A model generated the notes under the pieces. That model saw only the letters and a list, made by a program, of their open reading frames with translations. It had not been told where the DNA came from and made no database searches. From contig NZ_PIQO01000010.1 of NCBI RefSeq assembly GCF_002844575.1, forward strand, positions 105,840 to 169,839: 64,000 nt of DNA. The letters are read 5' to 3'. This DNA is from Heyndrickxia camelliae (lineage in GTDB: Bacteria; Bacillota; Bacilli; Bacillales; Bacillaceae_C). Of this stretch, positions 39,236-49,500 are shown one piece after another. The position numbers and the translations under genes are program-made. Position 1 is the first letter of the stretch. Every line of letters begins with the position of its first letter.

Positions 39236-39774
39236 AAGTTTTTAACTCCTAGCTTTACTATATTTACATTATAATCCTAATATGCAGAAAAATGGAATAA
39301 TTCTTTTGTCCTAATTTAATGAAATTTGAAAATTTTTGGTGTAATTCACCACATTTTGCTTCTGTTTTTATTTTGAACTTGAGACATTTTATATTGTTTT
39401 GTTCTATTATGAAAGATTATGTTTTTTTCTTCAAGAAATTTTTAGGGATTTTATGCCATTTTTTTAATTAGTTATTCGGAAAGTTATCATATCTTGCGCT
39501 TTGTTGTTTCACTTGCCTTTTTTGCTTCTCCCATTAAAAAAATACCACGTGTGATAAAGTGCTACTTAATGGATGTGGTTTTATGAGCAATAGTCTACCT
39601 ATACGCTTTAATTTTCCTGTCTTTGAACGGCTTCCATTTGTAAGGAGTCATATAGCTAAAGACTTTTACCACTTATACTTAACTAACTTGTTCAAAAAGT
39701 AATAGAGCTTCCTATCAATCTGAGGTGAAGGTAACTTTGATGTAAAAACAATTTATAGAGAATCTGGGGTGGGT
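39236..39774. other. Intergenic region upstream of the RRNPP regulator
   Basis: AT-rich, 539 bp. A TATAAT on the minus strand (39270-39275) is a plausible -10 for the regulator, without a good -35. TGGTG-TAATT-CACCA (39337-39351) is a perfect 15-bp inverted repeat about 100 bp upstream of the regulator start, a candidate operator. Apart from the doubtful small frame at 39583-39702, nothing else is recognised. Confidence 0.4.
39583..39702 (+). CDS. Doubtful 39-residue open frame
   Basis: ATG to TAA encoding 39 residues rich in aromatic and basic residues (starts MSNSLPIRFNFPVFERLPF). The preceding GGATGTGG could be a weak ribosome site. No family recognised. Listed only because it lies beside a predicted quorum-sensing locus; chance is a fair explanation. 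Confidence 0.15.
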   Translation: MSNSLPIRFNFPVFERLPFVRSHIAKDFYHLYLTNLFKK

Positions 39775-40152
39775 TTATAGCTGCGAAAGATCTTGTAGGA
39801 TTGGTTTTCTAAATTCTTTTTTCTTTGCTTTGAATAGAAAAATAGTATTTTGTTTTTTTCTTTCGTATATAGTATTAGATGGTTCTTGATTGGAGAATGT
39901 GCTTTCTGCGATATCATTATGATCTATCTCATTGGCTTCATTAAGTATGTTTTTGGACGGAGTATTTCTAAGATATGCAACAAAATTAGAAGGTTCCTGG
40001 ACATAAGGCATACATGCCATGAATATCTTCTGGTGGTGATACTGCATTTGCATATTAGGTTCAACTTCATTAAATGTTATTTTTAAGTTTATAAAGATAG
40101 TAAAATTATTAATCATCTCCCTTCTAATTATCAATTTTATCCTATTTTGCAA
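39775..40152 (-). CDS. Hypothetical protein, uncertain
   Basis: A 125-codon open frame on the same strand as, and upstream of, the RRNPP regulator. The sequence is Asn/Lys/Gln-rich with no membrane segment, signal peptide or recognised motif. The first ATG has no good ribosome site; an internal ATG 12 codons in sits directly after AAGGGAG (too close), and MQMQYHHQ further in also lacks one. No gene overlaps it on the other strand, so it is not a shadow, but coding status is unproven. Confidence 0.3.
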   Translation of the reverse strand: MQNRIKLIIRREMINNFTIFINLKITFNEVEPNMQMQYHHQKIFMACMPYVQEPSNFVAYLRNTPSKNILNEANEIDHNDIAESTFSNQEPSNTIYERKKQNTIFLFKAKKKEFRKPILQDLSQL

Positions 40153-40248
40153 TTTTTATCATCTATGTAAAAAGAAATCATCACATAATGATTTTTGCTG
40201 AAATTTTACTTTTTCTCATATAATCAATGCATTATCCATCAATCCATG

Positions 40249-40298
40249 AAAAAGGGCAGAGGCTCCCACTAAGCCGTTTATAGGAACCACTGCCCGTT
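40249..40298 (-). terminator. Terminator of the yfhD gene
   Basis: On the minus strand GGGCAG and CTGCCC arms enclose a second GGTTCC/GGGAGCC pairing, then CCTTTTTC. Confidence 0.55.
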
Positions 40299-40301
40299 AA
40301 A

Positions 40302-40499
40302 TTATTTTTTACGTTTGTTTCTCATTTGTACACGCTGATTAGCTGCGTTAGCGCGAGCTTGTGCTTCTAAATCAGCTTGATCCGCTAATTCTCGAGAGAA
40401 TTCTACATCTTTTCCATCTGATTTCATATTTTTAGGAACCTGTGGAAGTGTCTGTTTGTTTTTATCACGTGTTTTGTGGCTGTTATGCATGCGACCCAT
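40302..40499 (-). CDS. yfhD: YfhD-family small protein
   Basis: A 65-residue hydrophilic protein resembling B. subtilis YfhD: TRDKNKQTLPQVPK near the N-terminus, then VEFSRELADQADLEAQARA and a basic tail. The start at 40499 follows AAAGGGG; upstream in-frame Met codons are outside that ribosome site. Spore-forming bacilli carry this gene next to yfhE and recX, as here. Function unknown. Confidence 0.75.
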   Translation of the reverse strand: MGRMHNSHKTRDKNKQTLPQVPKNMKSDGKDVEFSRELADQADLEAQARANAANQRVQMRNKRKK

Positions 40500-40586
40500 G
40501 AAGTTAATCCCCTTTCGCATAATGGGAGTACGGAAATATCCGTTCATAGATAGAATGTGCATATCAACCCGTAATAAAACAGGAAG

Positions 40587-40706
40587 TTATTTACGGTTAT
40601 CTAAAAATCCTCCTGCACGATCTGCTTTACGAAATTCACGGGAATAGGTAACTGCCTGCATACTGGAAAGATTGCTTTTTGTTTTAACCTTTTTATCTTT
40701 TGGCAT
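40587..40706 (-). CDS. yfhE: YfhE-family small protein
   Basis: A 39-residue protein, starting MPKDKKVKTKSNLSSMQ and ending ADRAGGFLDNRK. The pattern of a basic N-terminus followed by (V/T)Y(S/N)(R/K)EF(R/K)(K/R)ADRA matches YfhE. AAAGGATGAG precedes the ATG. It lies 87 bp upstream of yfhD on the same strand, the B. subtilis order. Confidence 0.7.
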   Translation of the reverse strand: MPKDKKVKTKSNLSSMQAVTYSREFRKADRAGGFLDNRK

Positions 40707-40843
40707 TTTTCTCATCCTTTCGGGTATAGTTTCTTTACTATTATTTCCTTAATTTAGGTAAAAATACTGTGAGGGATAATCTAAAATGCTAAAATAGAGT
40801 TAAATATTTTTCATTCATTGAATTAAAGAAAGTTGAGATAAAG

Positions 40844-41638
40844 ATGCCAATCATAACAAAAATAACCGTTCAAAAAAACGTATCCGACCGCTATAATATT
40901 TATCTTGATGGAACCTATGCTTTTAGTGTAGATGAGGATGTACTGACAAGGTTTCAGTTAAGGAAAGGGAAGGAATTATCTTCATTAGACTTAACGGAAA
41001 TTCAATACCAGGATGAGATTAGAAAGGGTGTTAACAGTGCCATTCAATACCTTTCTTACCGGATGAGATCGGAAAAGGAAGTGAAGGAGCACTTGAAGAA
41101 AAAGGATTTTAATGAAGAAATCATTAAAGAAGTCCTTCATACGTTGTACAAATTGAACTATTTAAATGACTTGGAATTTGCAATAGCCTATGTACGGACG
41201 CAAATGAATACGACCAAGAAGGGTCCAGAGGTCATTAAATTAGAATTGAAAAATAAAGGGATAAGTAATGAAATGATTGAAACATCGCTTTTGGAGTTTA
41301 AAGAGGACCATGTCTTAAGTTCCGCAATTGCTCTTGTGGAAAAGACAGTGAAACAAAATAAAAAAGTACCGGAAAGATTGTTGCGGCAAAAAGTGGAGCA
41401 AGCCTTAATTAGGAAAGGGTACACAATAGAGATTATCCGAGAAGCAATGGAACAGATTACAATAGAAAAGGATGAGAAAGACGAACTCGCGATTTTAGAA
41501 AATCACTGGTCCAAAGTCCATAGAAAATATCAGCACTTACAAGGATATGAGTATCAGCAAAAAGTCAAACAAGCTTTATACCGTAAAGGTTTTCCAATAG
41601 AGCAGATAGAAAGATTTCTAAACGAAAAGGAAATATAA
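40844..41638 (+). CDS. recX: Regulatory protein RecX
   Basis: A 264-residue, almost wholly helical protein of the RecX family, which modulates RecA filaments. Three-helix tandem repeats are visible: YRMRSEKEVKEHLKKKDF, LKNKGISNEMIETSLLEF and KQALYRKGFPIEQIERFL. Long form typical of Bacillaceae. A synteny anchor (yfhG in B. subtilis). Confidence 0.93.
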   Translation: MPIITKITVQKNVSDRYNIYLDGTYAFSVDEDVLTRFQLRKGKELSSLDLTEIQYQDEIRKGVNSAIQYLSYRMRSEKEVKEHLKKKDFNEEIIKEVLHTLYKLNYLNDLEFAIAYVRTQMNTTKKGPEVIKLELKNKGISNEMIETSLLEFKEDHVLSSAIALVEKTVKQNKKVPERLLRQKVEQALIRKGYTIEIIREAMEQITIEKDEKDELAILENHWSKVHRKYQHLQGYEYQQKVKQALYRKGFPIEQIERFLNEKEI

Positions 41639-41722
41639 TGTTAAAATGAGTGTATGTTTTAAATTTTAGGTAAAAGAACTCACAAATTCGTTTAACAAAA
41701 TTAAGGTGGTAAAGTTGATATA

Positions 41723-42046
41723 ATGGAAACAGAAAAAAGATATAGTTCGATGTCAGAGTTTGAATTAAAACAAGAAATTGCTCAATTAACGGAAAAAGCT
41801 AGAAAAGCGGAGCAGCTTGGAATTGTGAATGAATATGCTGTATTGGAACGGAAAATAACGATGGCAAAAGCATATTTATTAAATCCAAAGGATTTTCAAG
41901 CTGGAGAAGTATATCAAATTGAAGGTGATCCAGGTGCTTATTTTAAAGTAGATTATTTAAAAGGTGTTTTTGCCTGGGGATATCGAATGAGCGGAGGAAA
42001 AGAGCAAGAAGCACTGCCTATTTCCCTTTTAAAAGCATTAAAATAA
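41723..42046 (+). CDS. yfhH: YfhH-family protein (DUF1811)
   Basis: A 107-residue protein: helical N-terminus (SMSEFELKQEIAQLTEKARKAEQLG) and a small beta domain (GEVYQIEGDPGAYFKVDYLKG, then FAWGYR). Matches B. subtilis YfhH in length and place after recX. AAGGTGG lies a rather long 13 nt upstream of the ATG. Function unknown. Confidence 0.85.
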   Translation: METEKRYSSMSEFELKQEIAQLTEKARKAEQLGIVNEYAVLERKITMAKAYLLNPKDFQAGEVYQIEGDPGAYFKVDYLKGVFAWGYRMSGGKEQEALPISLLKALK

Positions 42047-42069
42047 AGAGCCTTATGGCTCTTTATTTT
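42040..42069. terminator. Bidirectional terminator after yfhH
   Basis: AAAATAAAGAGCC and GGCTCTTTATTTT pair perfectly around TTAT. Confidence 0.8.
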
Positions 42070-42176
42070 AATTGCGCTAACAGTACCTAACTAGTAGGTC
42101 CGGATTTTTTTTAATCCGAAAGTTAGCTGCAGCGTTGCTTATTTTAAGATTGTTCTAAAATAATGAAGTTAACAAA

Positions 42177-42341
42177 TTAAATGGAATCGGATTTGCGATC
42201 TCCAGAAGCATGCATTCGCTCTTGCGGATGAGTATTAATGGTTCCGTCTGCTCGTCTAGAGGCAAATTCGGCCTTTGCTCTTGGTTCACCTTCGAATTTA
42301 TTATCATGACCATATGGAAAACCTTTTGCTTTATTGCGCAT
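42177..42341 (-). CDS. sspK: Small acid-soluble spore protein K
   Basis: A 54-residue minor SASP: starts [20 protein letters not shown], followed by [23 protein letters not shown], closely matching B. subtilis SspK (50 aa). CATATAGGAGGAAC precedes the start. Synthesised in the forespore; its position between yfhH and yfhP is conserved. Confidence 0.92.
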   Translation of the reverse strand: MRNKAKGFPYGHDNKFEGEPRAKAEFASRRADGTINTHPQERMHASGDRKSDSI

Positions 42342-42457
42342 CAAAGTTCCTCCTATATGTGTGAGTCCATTTTGCGTGAAAGAAGTTCTTCACGTATTCA
42401 TATTATGTCTGACTTTGCCTGAACATATAAGAAAGAAACGGATGAAATAGCTGGAAG

Positions 42458-43441
42458 CTAATGTGGAGCAATATCCAATTTTTTTCTTAATTTTTCATTA
42501 TTATATATCCATCCTGTATAGGAACCGGTAATCGATAAATCGGAGTCTAATTGCACTATAGCCACAAAAGGATAATGTCCTTTACTGCGATATCGTAAAT
42601 CAATAAAGCGTACTTCAAAGGATTGATCGTTTCTCTCCTTAACCTCCCATCGGAAAATCGGGGAGAAGGATAAGAAAGCGGACAGATTTTTATCTTTTTT
42701 CGCAGCTTCAATTTCCGGCGTTTGTGGGACAGGGATCTTTTTATACGTATCCAAAATGGTAATTTGACGTTTTTCTGCTTTCCCCACATAGAAGCTGTCT
42801 TCGGTCTCTACGACTACTCTCCATTTGTAAAAACGCATAGTCGAAGCAATAATAATCTTCTTTGCATCAGGGATTTTCTCTTTTACCGCTTTTCTAACCG
42901 ATCTTTGTTCATAGAATCGAAATAAATAATAAAAGAAGATAATAATATACATGGTTAAAAAGGTATATCCGGGGTGCAACCCAAATCCCCATAATATAAG
43001 TCCGACAACATGTATACAGAAAATAAATGGGTCAAATGTGTTAATCATTCCAAACGCCACCCACTTCATAGACAATGGCCGTACTGCTTGGGTTCCATAA
43101 GCATTAAAAATATCCACAAAAACATGGAGAAATACGGCAACAAATGACCAAATCCATAGGTGGAGCATGTTAGCTCCAGGGAAAAAAAGATGAACCATTA
43201 AAGTAACGAGCAGCGGCCATAAGATAACCGCAGGTATAGAATGGGTTACCCCTCGATGATTTCGTATATAAACGGCATTATTTTTAAATTTTAAAGCAGT
43301 ATCAATATCAGGTATTTGTGAGCCAATGATAGTTGCCAATAGGACACCATGGGAATTAACAGCGTCTCCGGCAACGACGGGGTCTAAGGTGGCTAATCCT
43401 CCTAGGGCGAACCCCATAACTAGGTGTGTTCCTGTATCCAA
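42458..43441 (-). CDS. yfhP: Membrane-bound metal-dependent hydrolase (YfhP/YdjM family)
   Basis: A 327-residue protein. N-terminal metal-binding motifs MDTGTHLVMGFALGG and GSQIPDIDTALKF, then RNHRGVTHSIPAV, are the DUF457/YdjM pattern. Four or five membrane segments lie between residues 20 and 185, followed by a soluble C-terminal domain. In B. subtilis YfhP represses yfhQ-region genes in an unclear way. Divergent from mutY. Confidence 0.85.
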   Translation of the reverse strand: MDTGTHLVMGFALGGLATLDPVVAGDAVNSHGVLLATIIGSQIPDIDTALKFKNNAVYIRNHRGVTHSIPAVILWPLLVTLMVHLFFPGANMLHLWIWSFVAVFLHVFVDIFNAYGTQAVRPLSMKWVAFGMINTFDPFIFCIHVVGLILWGFGLHPGYTFLTMYIIIFFYYLFRFYEQRSVRKAVKEKIPDAKKIIIASTMRFYKWRVVVETEDSFYVGKAEKRQITILDTYKKIPVPQTPEIEAAKKDKNLSAFLSFSPIFRWEVKERNDQSFEVRFIDLRYRSKGHYPFVAIVQLDSDLSITGSYTGWIYNNEKLRKKLDIAPH

Positions 43442-43958
43442 TCCTATTTCCTCCTTAAGAAGGCGTAAAAGAGAACTTTCCAGTAGGCTCTTTTCTTAAA
43501 ATGCAGCGTACAATTCTGTATTTATAAATTGTAAATCCATTTGAAAATTTTAGAAATGCACCCATATAGTGCGAAAGAACATTAAAAACAATGACTTTTC
43601 GCTTTTATTAAAACATGATATGGTAGTAACAGTGTAAAAGCAATAGATAAACTGTTAAATCACTATAATTGATAAAAATGACCAGTTTATTTAAAAGAAT
43701 AAATTTTTCACTTACAAACATTATTTGGCATATTTAATCTTGTCCAGCTACAGCGTCTATCGGCTTACGGATATCTCCGGCCCTCCCCACGTTAAGTCAA
43801 TATCAGTTAAAACTACACTTCCATTTTAGTTGAAATTTGAAGTGCTAATTTACTTGTTCGGGGACTACCTCGCTGTGTTTCCTTTGTTGAGGACTGCGGA
43901 ATCCGTACGCAAATAGCCTGTCCTTATTATATTCCCTTTTAGAAAGTGGTTTAACCTA
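43442..43958. other. Intergenic region between yfhP and mutY
   Basis: 517 bp without a gene. Holds dispersed repeat copy B (43741-43910). The segment between yfhP and the repeat is AT-rich, with possible promoters on either strand but no clear -35/-10 pair. The mutY ATG lacks a good ribosome site (AGAAAGTGG, 10 nt away). Confidence 0.5.
43741..43910 (+). repeat. Dispersed repeat element, copy B, upstream of mutY
   Basis: Homologous in the same orientation to the element inside trp T-box 2 (30977-31147): AGCTACAGCG and CTATCGGCT, GTCAATATCAGTT, GTTGAAATTTGAAGTGCT, CTACCTCGCTGTGTTTCC, GACTGCGGAATCC. It has about 20 bp more in the middle (a second GTT-rich segment) and lacks the complementary right end. 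It ends about 50 bp before mutY. Confidence 0.7.
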
Positions 43959-45053
43959 ATGAACGAAAATTTAAAAATAATTGAAAATATGAACATAAAA
44001 GCATTTCAAAATGATTTAATAAGTTGGTTTGAGAGAGAACAAAGGGATCTTCCTTGGAGAAAGGATCAGGATCCGTATAAAGTCTGGGTATCGGAAATTA
44101 TGCTGCAGCAAACAAAGGTAGATACCGTTATTCCGTATTTCTTAAATTTTATCGAGCAATTTCCCTCGATAGATGAGCTTGCGACAGCAGATGAAGAAAA
44201 GGTATTAAAAGCATGGGAAGGTTTAGGCTATTATTCCCGTGTCCGAAATCTCCACTCAGCTGTAAAGGAGGTAAAAGAAAAATACGAGAGTAAAGTTCCT
44301 GATACTCCAAAAGGTATATCAAGCCTTAAAGGGGTAGGACCATATACAGCCGGAGCGATATTAAGCATTGCTTATGGTAAGCCAGAGCCTGCAGTTGACG
44401 GCAATGTCATGCGTGTACTGTCGAGGATACTCTCTATTTGGGAAGATATTGCAAAACCTTCTACTAGAAAAGTATTTGAAGAAGCTGTGCGTTTGTTGAT
44501 TTCAAAAGAAAATCCTTCTTATTTTAATCAGGCCCTGATGGAACTGGGTGCATTAATTTGTACTCCAACTTCCCCTTCCTGCTTGCTTTGTCCTGTTCGG
44601 GAGCATTGTCATGCCTTTGAAGAAGGAACCCAGACGGAGCTGCCAGTGAAAACCAGGAAGAAAAGTGTAAAACATGTCGATCTTGTTGCGGGGCTTATAG
44701 TAAATAAAGAAGGAAAAATCCTTATACATAAAAGACCAAATAAGGGCCTTTTAGCAGATTTATGGGAGTTTCCAAATATAGAGAAAAGCCAACTTTTCCA
44801 TCCAAGACGAGTATTAGAAGATTTCCTTTTAGATGAATACAAAATAGAAACGGAAATACGGACAAGCTCTTTTGCGAAAATTGATCATGTATTTTCTCAC
44901 TTAACATGGGAAATTGAAGTATTTGCAGGTGAAATGGTAGGAAAAGTACAAGAAACCTCGACCTTAAAATTAGTAACAGCAGAAGAACTAGGAGAGTATG
45001 CTTTTCCTGTATCCCACCAGAAAATATGGAAAGAGTATCAACAAATGATATAA
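43959..45053 (+). CDS. mutY: A/G-specific adenine glycosylase
   Basis: A 364-residue base-excision repair enzyme removing A opposite 8-oxoG. Catalytic Glu46 ([11 protein letters not shown]), HhH region [14 protein letters not shown] and Asp147 (AVDGNVMR), and the 4Fe-4S cysteines 201, 208, 211 and 217 (C-x6-C-x2-C-x5-C). The C-terminal NUDIX-like domain (about 230-360), which reads 8-oxoG, is present. Equivalent to yfhQ. Confidence 0.95.
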   Translation: MNENLKIIENMNIKAFQNDLISWFEREQRDLPWRKDQDPYKVWVSEIMLQQTKVDTVIPYFLNFIEQFPSIDELATADEEKVLKAWEGLGYYSRVRNLHSAVKEVKEKYESKVPDTPKGISSLKGVGPYTAGAILSIAYGKPEPAVDGNVMRVLSRILSIWEDIAKPSTRKVFEEAVRLLISKENPSYFNQALMELGALICTPTSPSCLLCPVREHCHAFEEGTQTELPVKTRKKSVKHVDLVAGLIVNKEGKILIHKRPNKGLLADLWEFPNIEKSQLFHPRRVLEDFLLDEYKIETEIRTSSFAKIDHVFSHLTWEIEVFAGEMVGKVQETSTLKLVTAEELGEYAFPVSHQKIWKEYQQMI

Positions 45054-45056
45054 AAG

Positions 45057-45086
45057 TAGCAGGCTGTGAAATGCCTGCTATTTATT
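45057..45086. terminator. Bidirectional terminator between mutY and gltB
   Basis: TAGCAGGC and GCCTGCTA pair around TGTGAAAT, followed by TTTATT. Confidence 0.65.
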
Positions 45087-46506
45087 GTAGCTTACTAAGA
45101 TAATCATTTATCTCCTTAGCGGCTTTTTTTCCTTCTTGCATTGCCCAAACGATTAGACTTTGTCCACGTCTTGCATCGCCTGCAGCATAGATGCCGTCAT
45201 GATTTGTTTTAAAATCAACATCATTTGCGGAGATTTTGTTTTGTTTTTTCTCAATGGCAGGAAATAGGGAGGATTCAACTCCTTCAAAACCGATAGCAAT
45301 TAGCACTAAATCCGCATCCCAATAACGGCTTTCAGATTGATCATCTCGCAAAGAAGTGGTTTCTAAGCTCTTCACATTTCCATCTTCATCGCCAATAAAT
45401 GCTTTTGTTTGGATGAAGTATTGTCTAGGGTCCATACCAAACTTGCTTTGTGCTTCTTCATAAGCATAATCTAACGTAAATATCTGTGGATTCTCCGGCC
45501 ATGGATTCGCTTCGGAACGAGTCATTGGGAGCTTGCCATGCTTTCCGAACTGTATTACACTTTTACAACCTTGACGAATCGCCGTAGCCACACAGTCTGC
45601 ACCAGTATCACCACCGCCAATTACAATTACTTTTTTTCCTTTAGCAGATATGCTGGGACTATATTGCTTATTTAGATAATGCTTCGTACTTTCCTTTAGA
45701 TATTCCATTGCAGGATAAATGCCTTTTAATTGTCTCCCGTCTATAGGAAGTTCACGTGGCTTATCGGCACCGGTACAAATTAGAACAGCATCATATTCCT
45801 TTTTTAAATCTTTTAAGGATATATCCACTCCGATGTTCATATTTCCTTTAAATACGATACCTTCCTTGCTCAGCAACTCAATTCTTCGTTCTACATATTT
45901 TTTATCAATCTTCATGTTAGGTATCCCGTACATAAGCAGACCGCCAAAACGATCATCTTTTTCATAAACAGTAACACGGTGACCATGCTGATTTAAATCA
46001 TCAGCTGCAGTTAGCCCGGCAGGACCTGAGCCTATTATCGCTACTCTTTTGGAGGTTTTTTTCACTGGGTGTTTCACTTTTACCCAGCCTTCTTGAAAAG
46101 CGCGATCAATGATGGCTTTTTCAATATTTTTGATGGCAACAGGCTGTCCCGGCAAACCGGCAGTACAGGATCCTTCGCATGGAGCAGGGCATGCTCTCGA
46201 AGTAAACTCAGGGAAATTATTGGTTTTAGCCAAGCGCTGATAAGCTTCGAACCATTTTCCTTGGTAGGCGAGCTCATTCCATTCCGGTATTAAATTATAT
46301 AAAGGACAACCACTAGTATTGGATTGAATGATGGACCCGATTTGACAAAAAGGTGTTCCGCAATCCATACAGCGGGAAGCTTGTAATTTAATGGCTTCTT
46401 CTGTTAGGGGTTTTTGATACTCTTGCCAATGGTTAATTCTCTCTAATGGATGCTGTTCAGCAGGGTTTTCTCTTTGGATATCGATAAATCCTGTCAAGTG
46501 TCCCAT
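45082..46506 (-). CDS. gltB: Glutamate synthase, small subunit
   Basis: A 474-residue NADPH-dependent subunit passing electrons to GltA. N-terminal Fe-S cysteines in RCMDCGTPFCQIG and CPAPCEGSC, FAD loop VAIIGSGPAGLTAADD, NADPH loop VIVIGGGDTGADCVAT, and the C-terminal GDARRGQSLIVWAM. Start at 46506 (MGHLTGF), preceded by GGGAGTGAATGTT; a longer in-frame form has no such support. B. subtilis naming (gltB = small subunit). Confidence 0.95.
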   Translation of the reverse strand: MGHLTGFIDIQRENPAEQHPLERINHWQEYQKPLTEEAIKLQASRCMDCGTPFCQIGSIIQSNTSGCPLYNLIPEWNELAYQGKWFEAYQRLAKTNNFPEFTSRACPAPCEGSCTAGLPGQPVAIKNIEKAIIDRAFQEGWVKVKHPVKKTSKRVAIIGSGPAGLTAADDLNQHGHRVTVYEKDDRFGGLLMYGIPNMKIDKKYVERRIELLSKEGIVFKGNMNIGVDISLKDLKKEYDAVLICTGADKPRELPIDGRQLKGIYPAMEYLKESTKHYLNKQYSPSISAKGKKVIVIGGGDTGADCVATAIRQGCKSVIQFGKHGKLPMTRSEANPWPENPQIFTLDYAYEEAQSKFGMDPRQYFIQTKAFIGDEDGNVKSLETTSLRDDQSESRYWDADLVLIAIGFEGVESSLFPAIEKKQNKISANDVDFKTNHDGIYAAGDARRGQSLIVWAMQEGKKAAKEINDYLSKLQ

Positions 46507-46563
46507 AACATTCACTCCCACGCAATTTTTGACAAGAAATCGGCACATGCCGATTTCCCTTGG

Positions 46564-49500
46564 CTATATAGATTGACTATCTTGTAAAGCAGATGAAAGT
46601 GCTTCTATTTCGTACAGGTTTTCCAGAATCTTTCCTTCTTTTTTCATAGTAAAAGCGGAAAGTCTTGCTTCCTCGTACGATAATCCTCGATTTTGCAAAT
46701 CATCAATCGTCTCGGTCATCGTTTTATATTCTCGAGGAATAATTTTAATAAATTGTTTTTTGAGTTGTTTCCAATGTTTTAGTATCGTTTTAGCCTTTGG
46801 ACTGCCAGTATAGTAGCAATGTTTTGTAATCATTTGATGCAGTTCGATCCATTCATTTTCGAATGTGACCTGTTCAATAGCGACTAGTTCTTGGTTGATA
46901 TGAGGAAGGACATCTTCGTTGGCAGTAAACCCATTAAAGATATAAGCAATTCCTCCGGACATTCCTGCAGCAAAGTTTTTGCCGATTGGTCCTAGGATTG
47001 CTATTCTGCCGCCAGTCATATATTCACAGCCATGGTCTCCAACACCTTCGACAACAGCTTTTACACCACTGTTTCGAACAGCAAATCGCTGACCGGCAAC
47101 ACCGCGAATATATGCTTCACCAGAAGTTGCACCGAACAGAGCAGTATTTCCAATAATAGCATCTGCTTGTGGGATGCTCCAATTGTTAAATGGCTTTACT
47201 ATCAGCTTGCCTCCGGACAGACCCTTTCCTACATAATCATTTGCATCGCCTTCTAAGGTGATGGACAAACCTTTCGGGATAAAAGCACCAAGGCTTTGTC
47301 CGGCAGAGCCTTTTAAGTGTAGTTGAATATGGTCTTCAGGTAGGCCATCCGCACCGTATTGTTTTGAAATAAGATTTCCTAAACTAGTGCCGACAGAACG
47401 ATCTCTATTGTGAATATCAAAGTGCAAAGAGGCTTTTTCTCTATTCACAATCGCAGTTTTCAGTATTGGAATTAAGACACGTTGATCAAAGCGTTTTTCT
47501 AACTCATGATCCTGTACTGGATGATGTGAAATATTATTAGACAGTTTGCATAAGAGATCGCTCAAATCAAGATGCTTTGCTTTCCAATGGGAAGTCACTT
47601 CATCTTTTACTTTTAATAAATTTGTGTGACCCACGATTTCATCCAGACTCCGAAATCCGCATTCCGCTAATATTTCTCGGACCTCTTCGGCAATAAAATA
47701 CATATAGTTCACGATATGATCAGGGCTTCCGGCAAATTTTTCACGCAGTAAAGGATTTTGCGTAGCAATTCCAACCGGACATGTATCCAGATGACATGCT
47801 CTCATCATGATGCATCCAAGAACAACTAGTGGAGCAGTTGCAAATCCATATTCTTGTGCACCAAAGCATGCTGCGACTATGACATCCTTTCCAGTCATTA
47901 ACTTTCCATCCACCTCTAGGGTCACCTTATCTCTCAACCCATTTAGTACAAGGGTTTGATGTGCTTCTGATAATCCGATTTCCCAAGGAATGCCGGTATG
48001 CTTGATGCTCGTTCTTGGAGATGCACCGGTTCCGCCATCATGCCCGCTTATCAGGATAGTGTCTGCTAAACCTTTCGCAACACCAGCTGCAATCGTTCCT
48101 ACACCTGCTTTTGCCACAAGCTTTACGCTAATTTTTGCATTTGGATTGGCGCTTTTTAAATCGTATATTAATTGGGCAAGGTCTTCGATAGAATATATAT
48201 CATGATGGGGAGGAGGGGAAATTAATCCGACACCTGGTGTCGATCCTCTTACCTCTGCAATCCATGGATAAACCTTTTGACCAGGCAGCTGCCCGCCTTC
48301 ACCAGGCTTTGCTCCTTGAGCCATCTTTATTTGAATTTCATCTGCATTGGTTAAGTAATGGCTTGTTACTCCGAATCTACCGGAAGCAACTTGTTTAATG
48401 GCGCTTCTACGGGAGTCACCATTTGCATCTCTTTGGAATCGTTCTGTTTCCTCGCCGCCTTCTCCGCTATTGCTTTTGCCGCCGATACGGTTCATCGCGA
48501 TGGCTAATGCCTCATGCGCTTCTTTGCTAAGCGAACCATAGGACATCGCACCGGTTTTAAACTTTCGTAAAATGTTTTCTACTGGCTCTACTTCAGCAAG
48601 TGGGATAGGGGAGCGATCACTTTCGATTTTTAAAAGACTTCGTATCGTTGTAAATGGTCCGTTTTCATTCATGCTGACGAATTTTTTGTAAACATCTTTA
48701 TTATTTGTTCTAGCTGCTCTTTGCAGTGTATGGATGCTTAATGGGTTAAATTGATGAAATTCCCCATCTTTACGCCACTGTAATTCGCTTCCTGAGTCTA
48801 AGGTTTGGTCGTATTGCTCTATTTCAGCAACTGCTTTTTGATGGCGCATTAATGTTTCGCGGGCGATTTCGGATATCCCTATTCCGCCAATTTGCGATAC
48901 GGTTCCAGTAAAATATTGGTCTAGAACTTGCTGTGAAATGCCCAACGCTTCGAAAGCCTGTGCGCCGCGATAACTTTGGATGGCAGAAATACCAACCTTG
49001 GACATGATTTTTATTACACCTTGTAATAAGGCGTGTATATAATGTGCCATCGCTTGTTCCATGTCTAAGGTAATATGTTGCTCTGCACATAATTGGTAGA
49101 TGGTTTCATAAGCAAGATATGGATGTATAGCATCAGCGCCATAACCTAGCAACATAGCCATATGATGAGAGTCGCGTGCCTCACCGGTATCTACAATAAT
49201 ACTTGCCTTTGAACGGTTGCCATTTTTAATTAAATGATGATGGACACTTGATGTTGCAAGCAAGGATGGGATCGCCACCTGTCGATCATCTATTTTTTGA
49301 TCGGATAAAATAATTAACTCATTTCCAGCTTGAATAGCTTGATCAACCTGTGAAAAAATTCTCTCTAAAGCTGAAGCTAATCCATTTTCTCCACTTCCTG
49401 CAGGAAAAAGGATATCTATCTTTACTGCGTTCCAACTGGAATTTGTTAAAGTCCTAAACTGTGAAAAAGTTAAGAACGGGTGGTGCAACATCAGTTTTTG

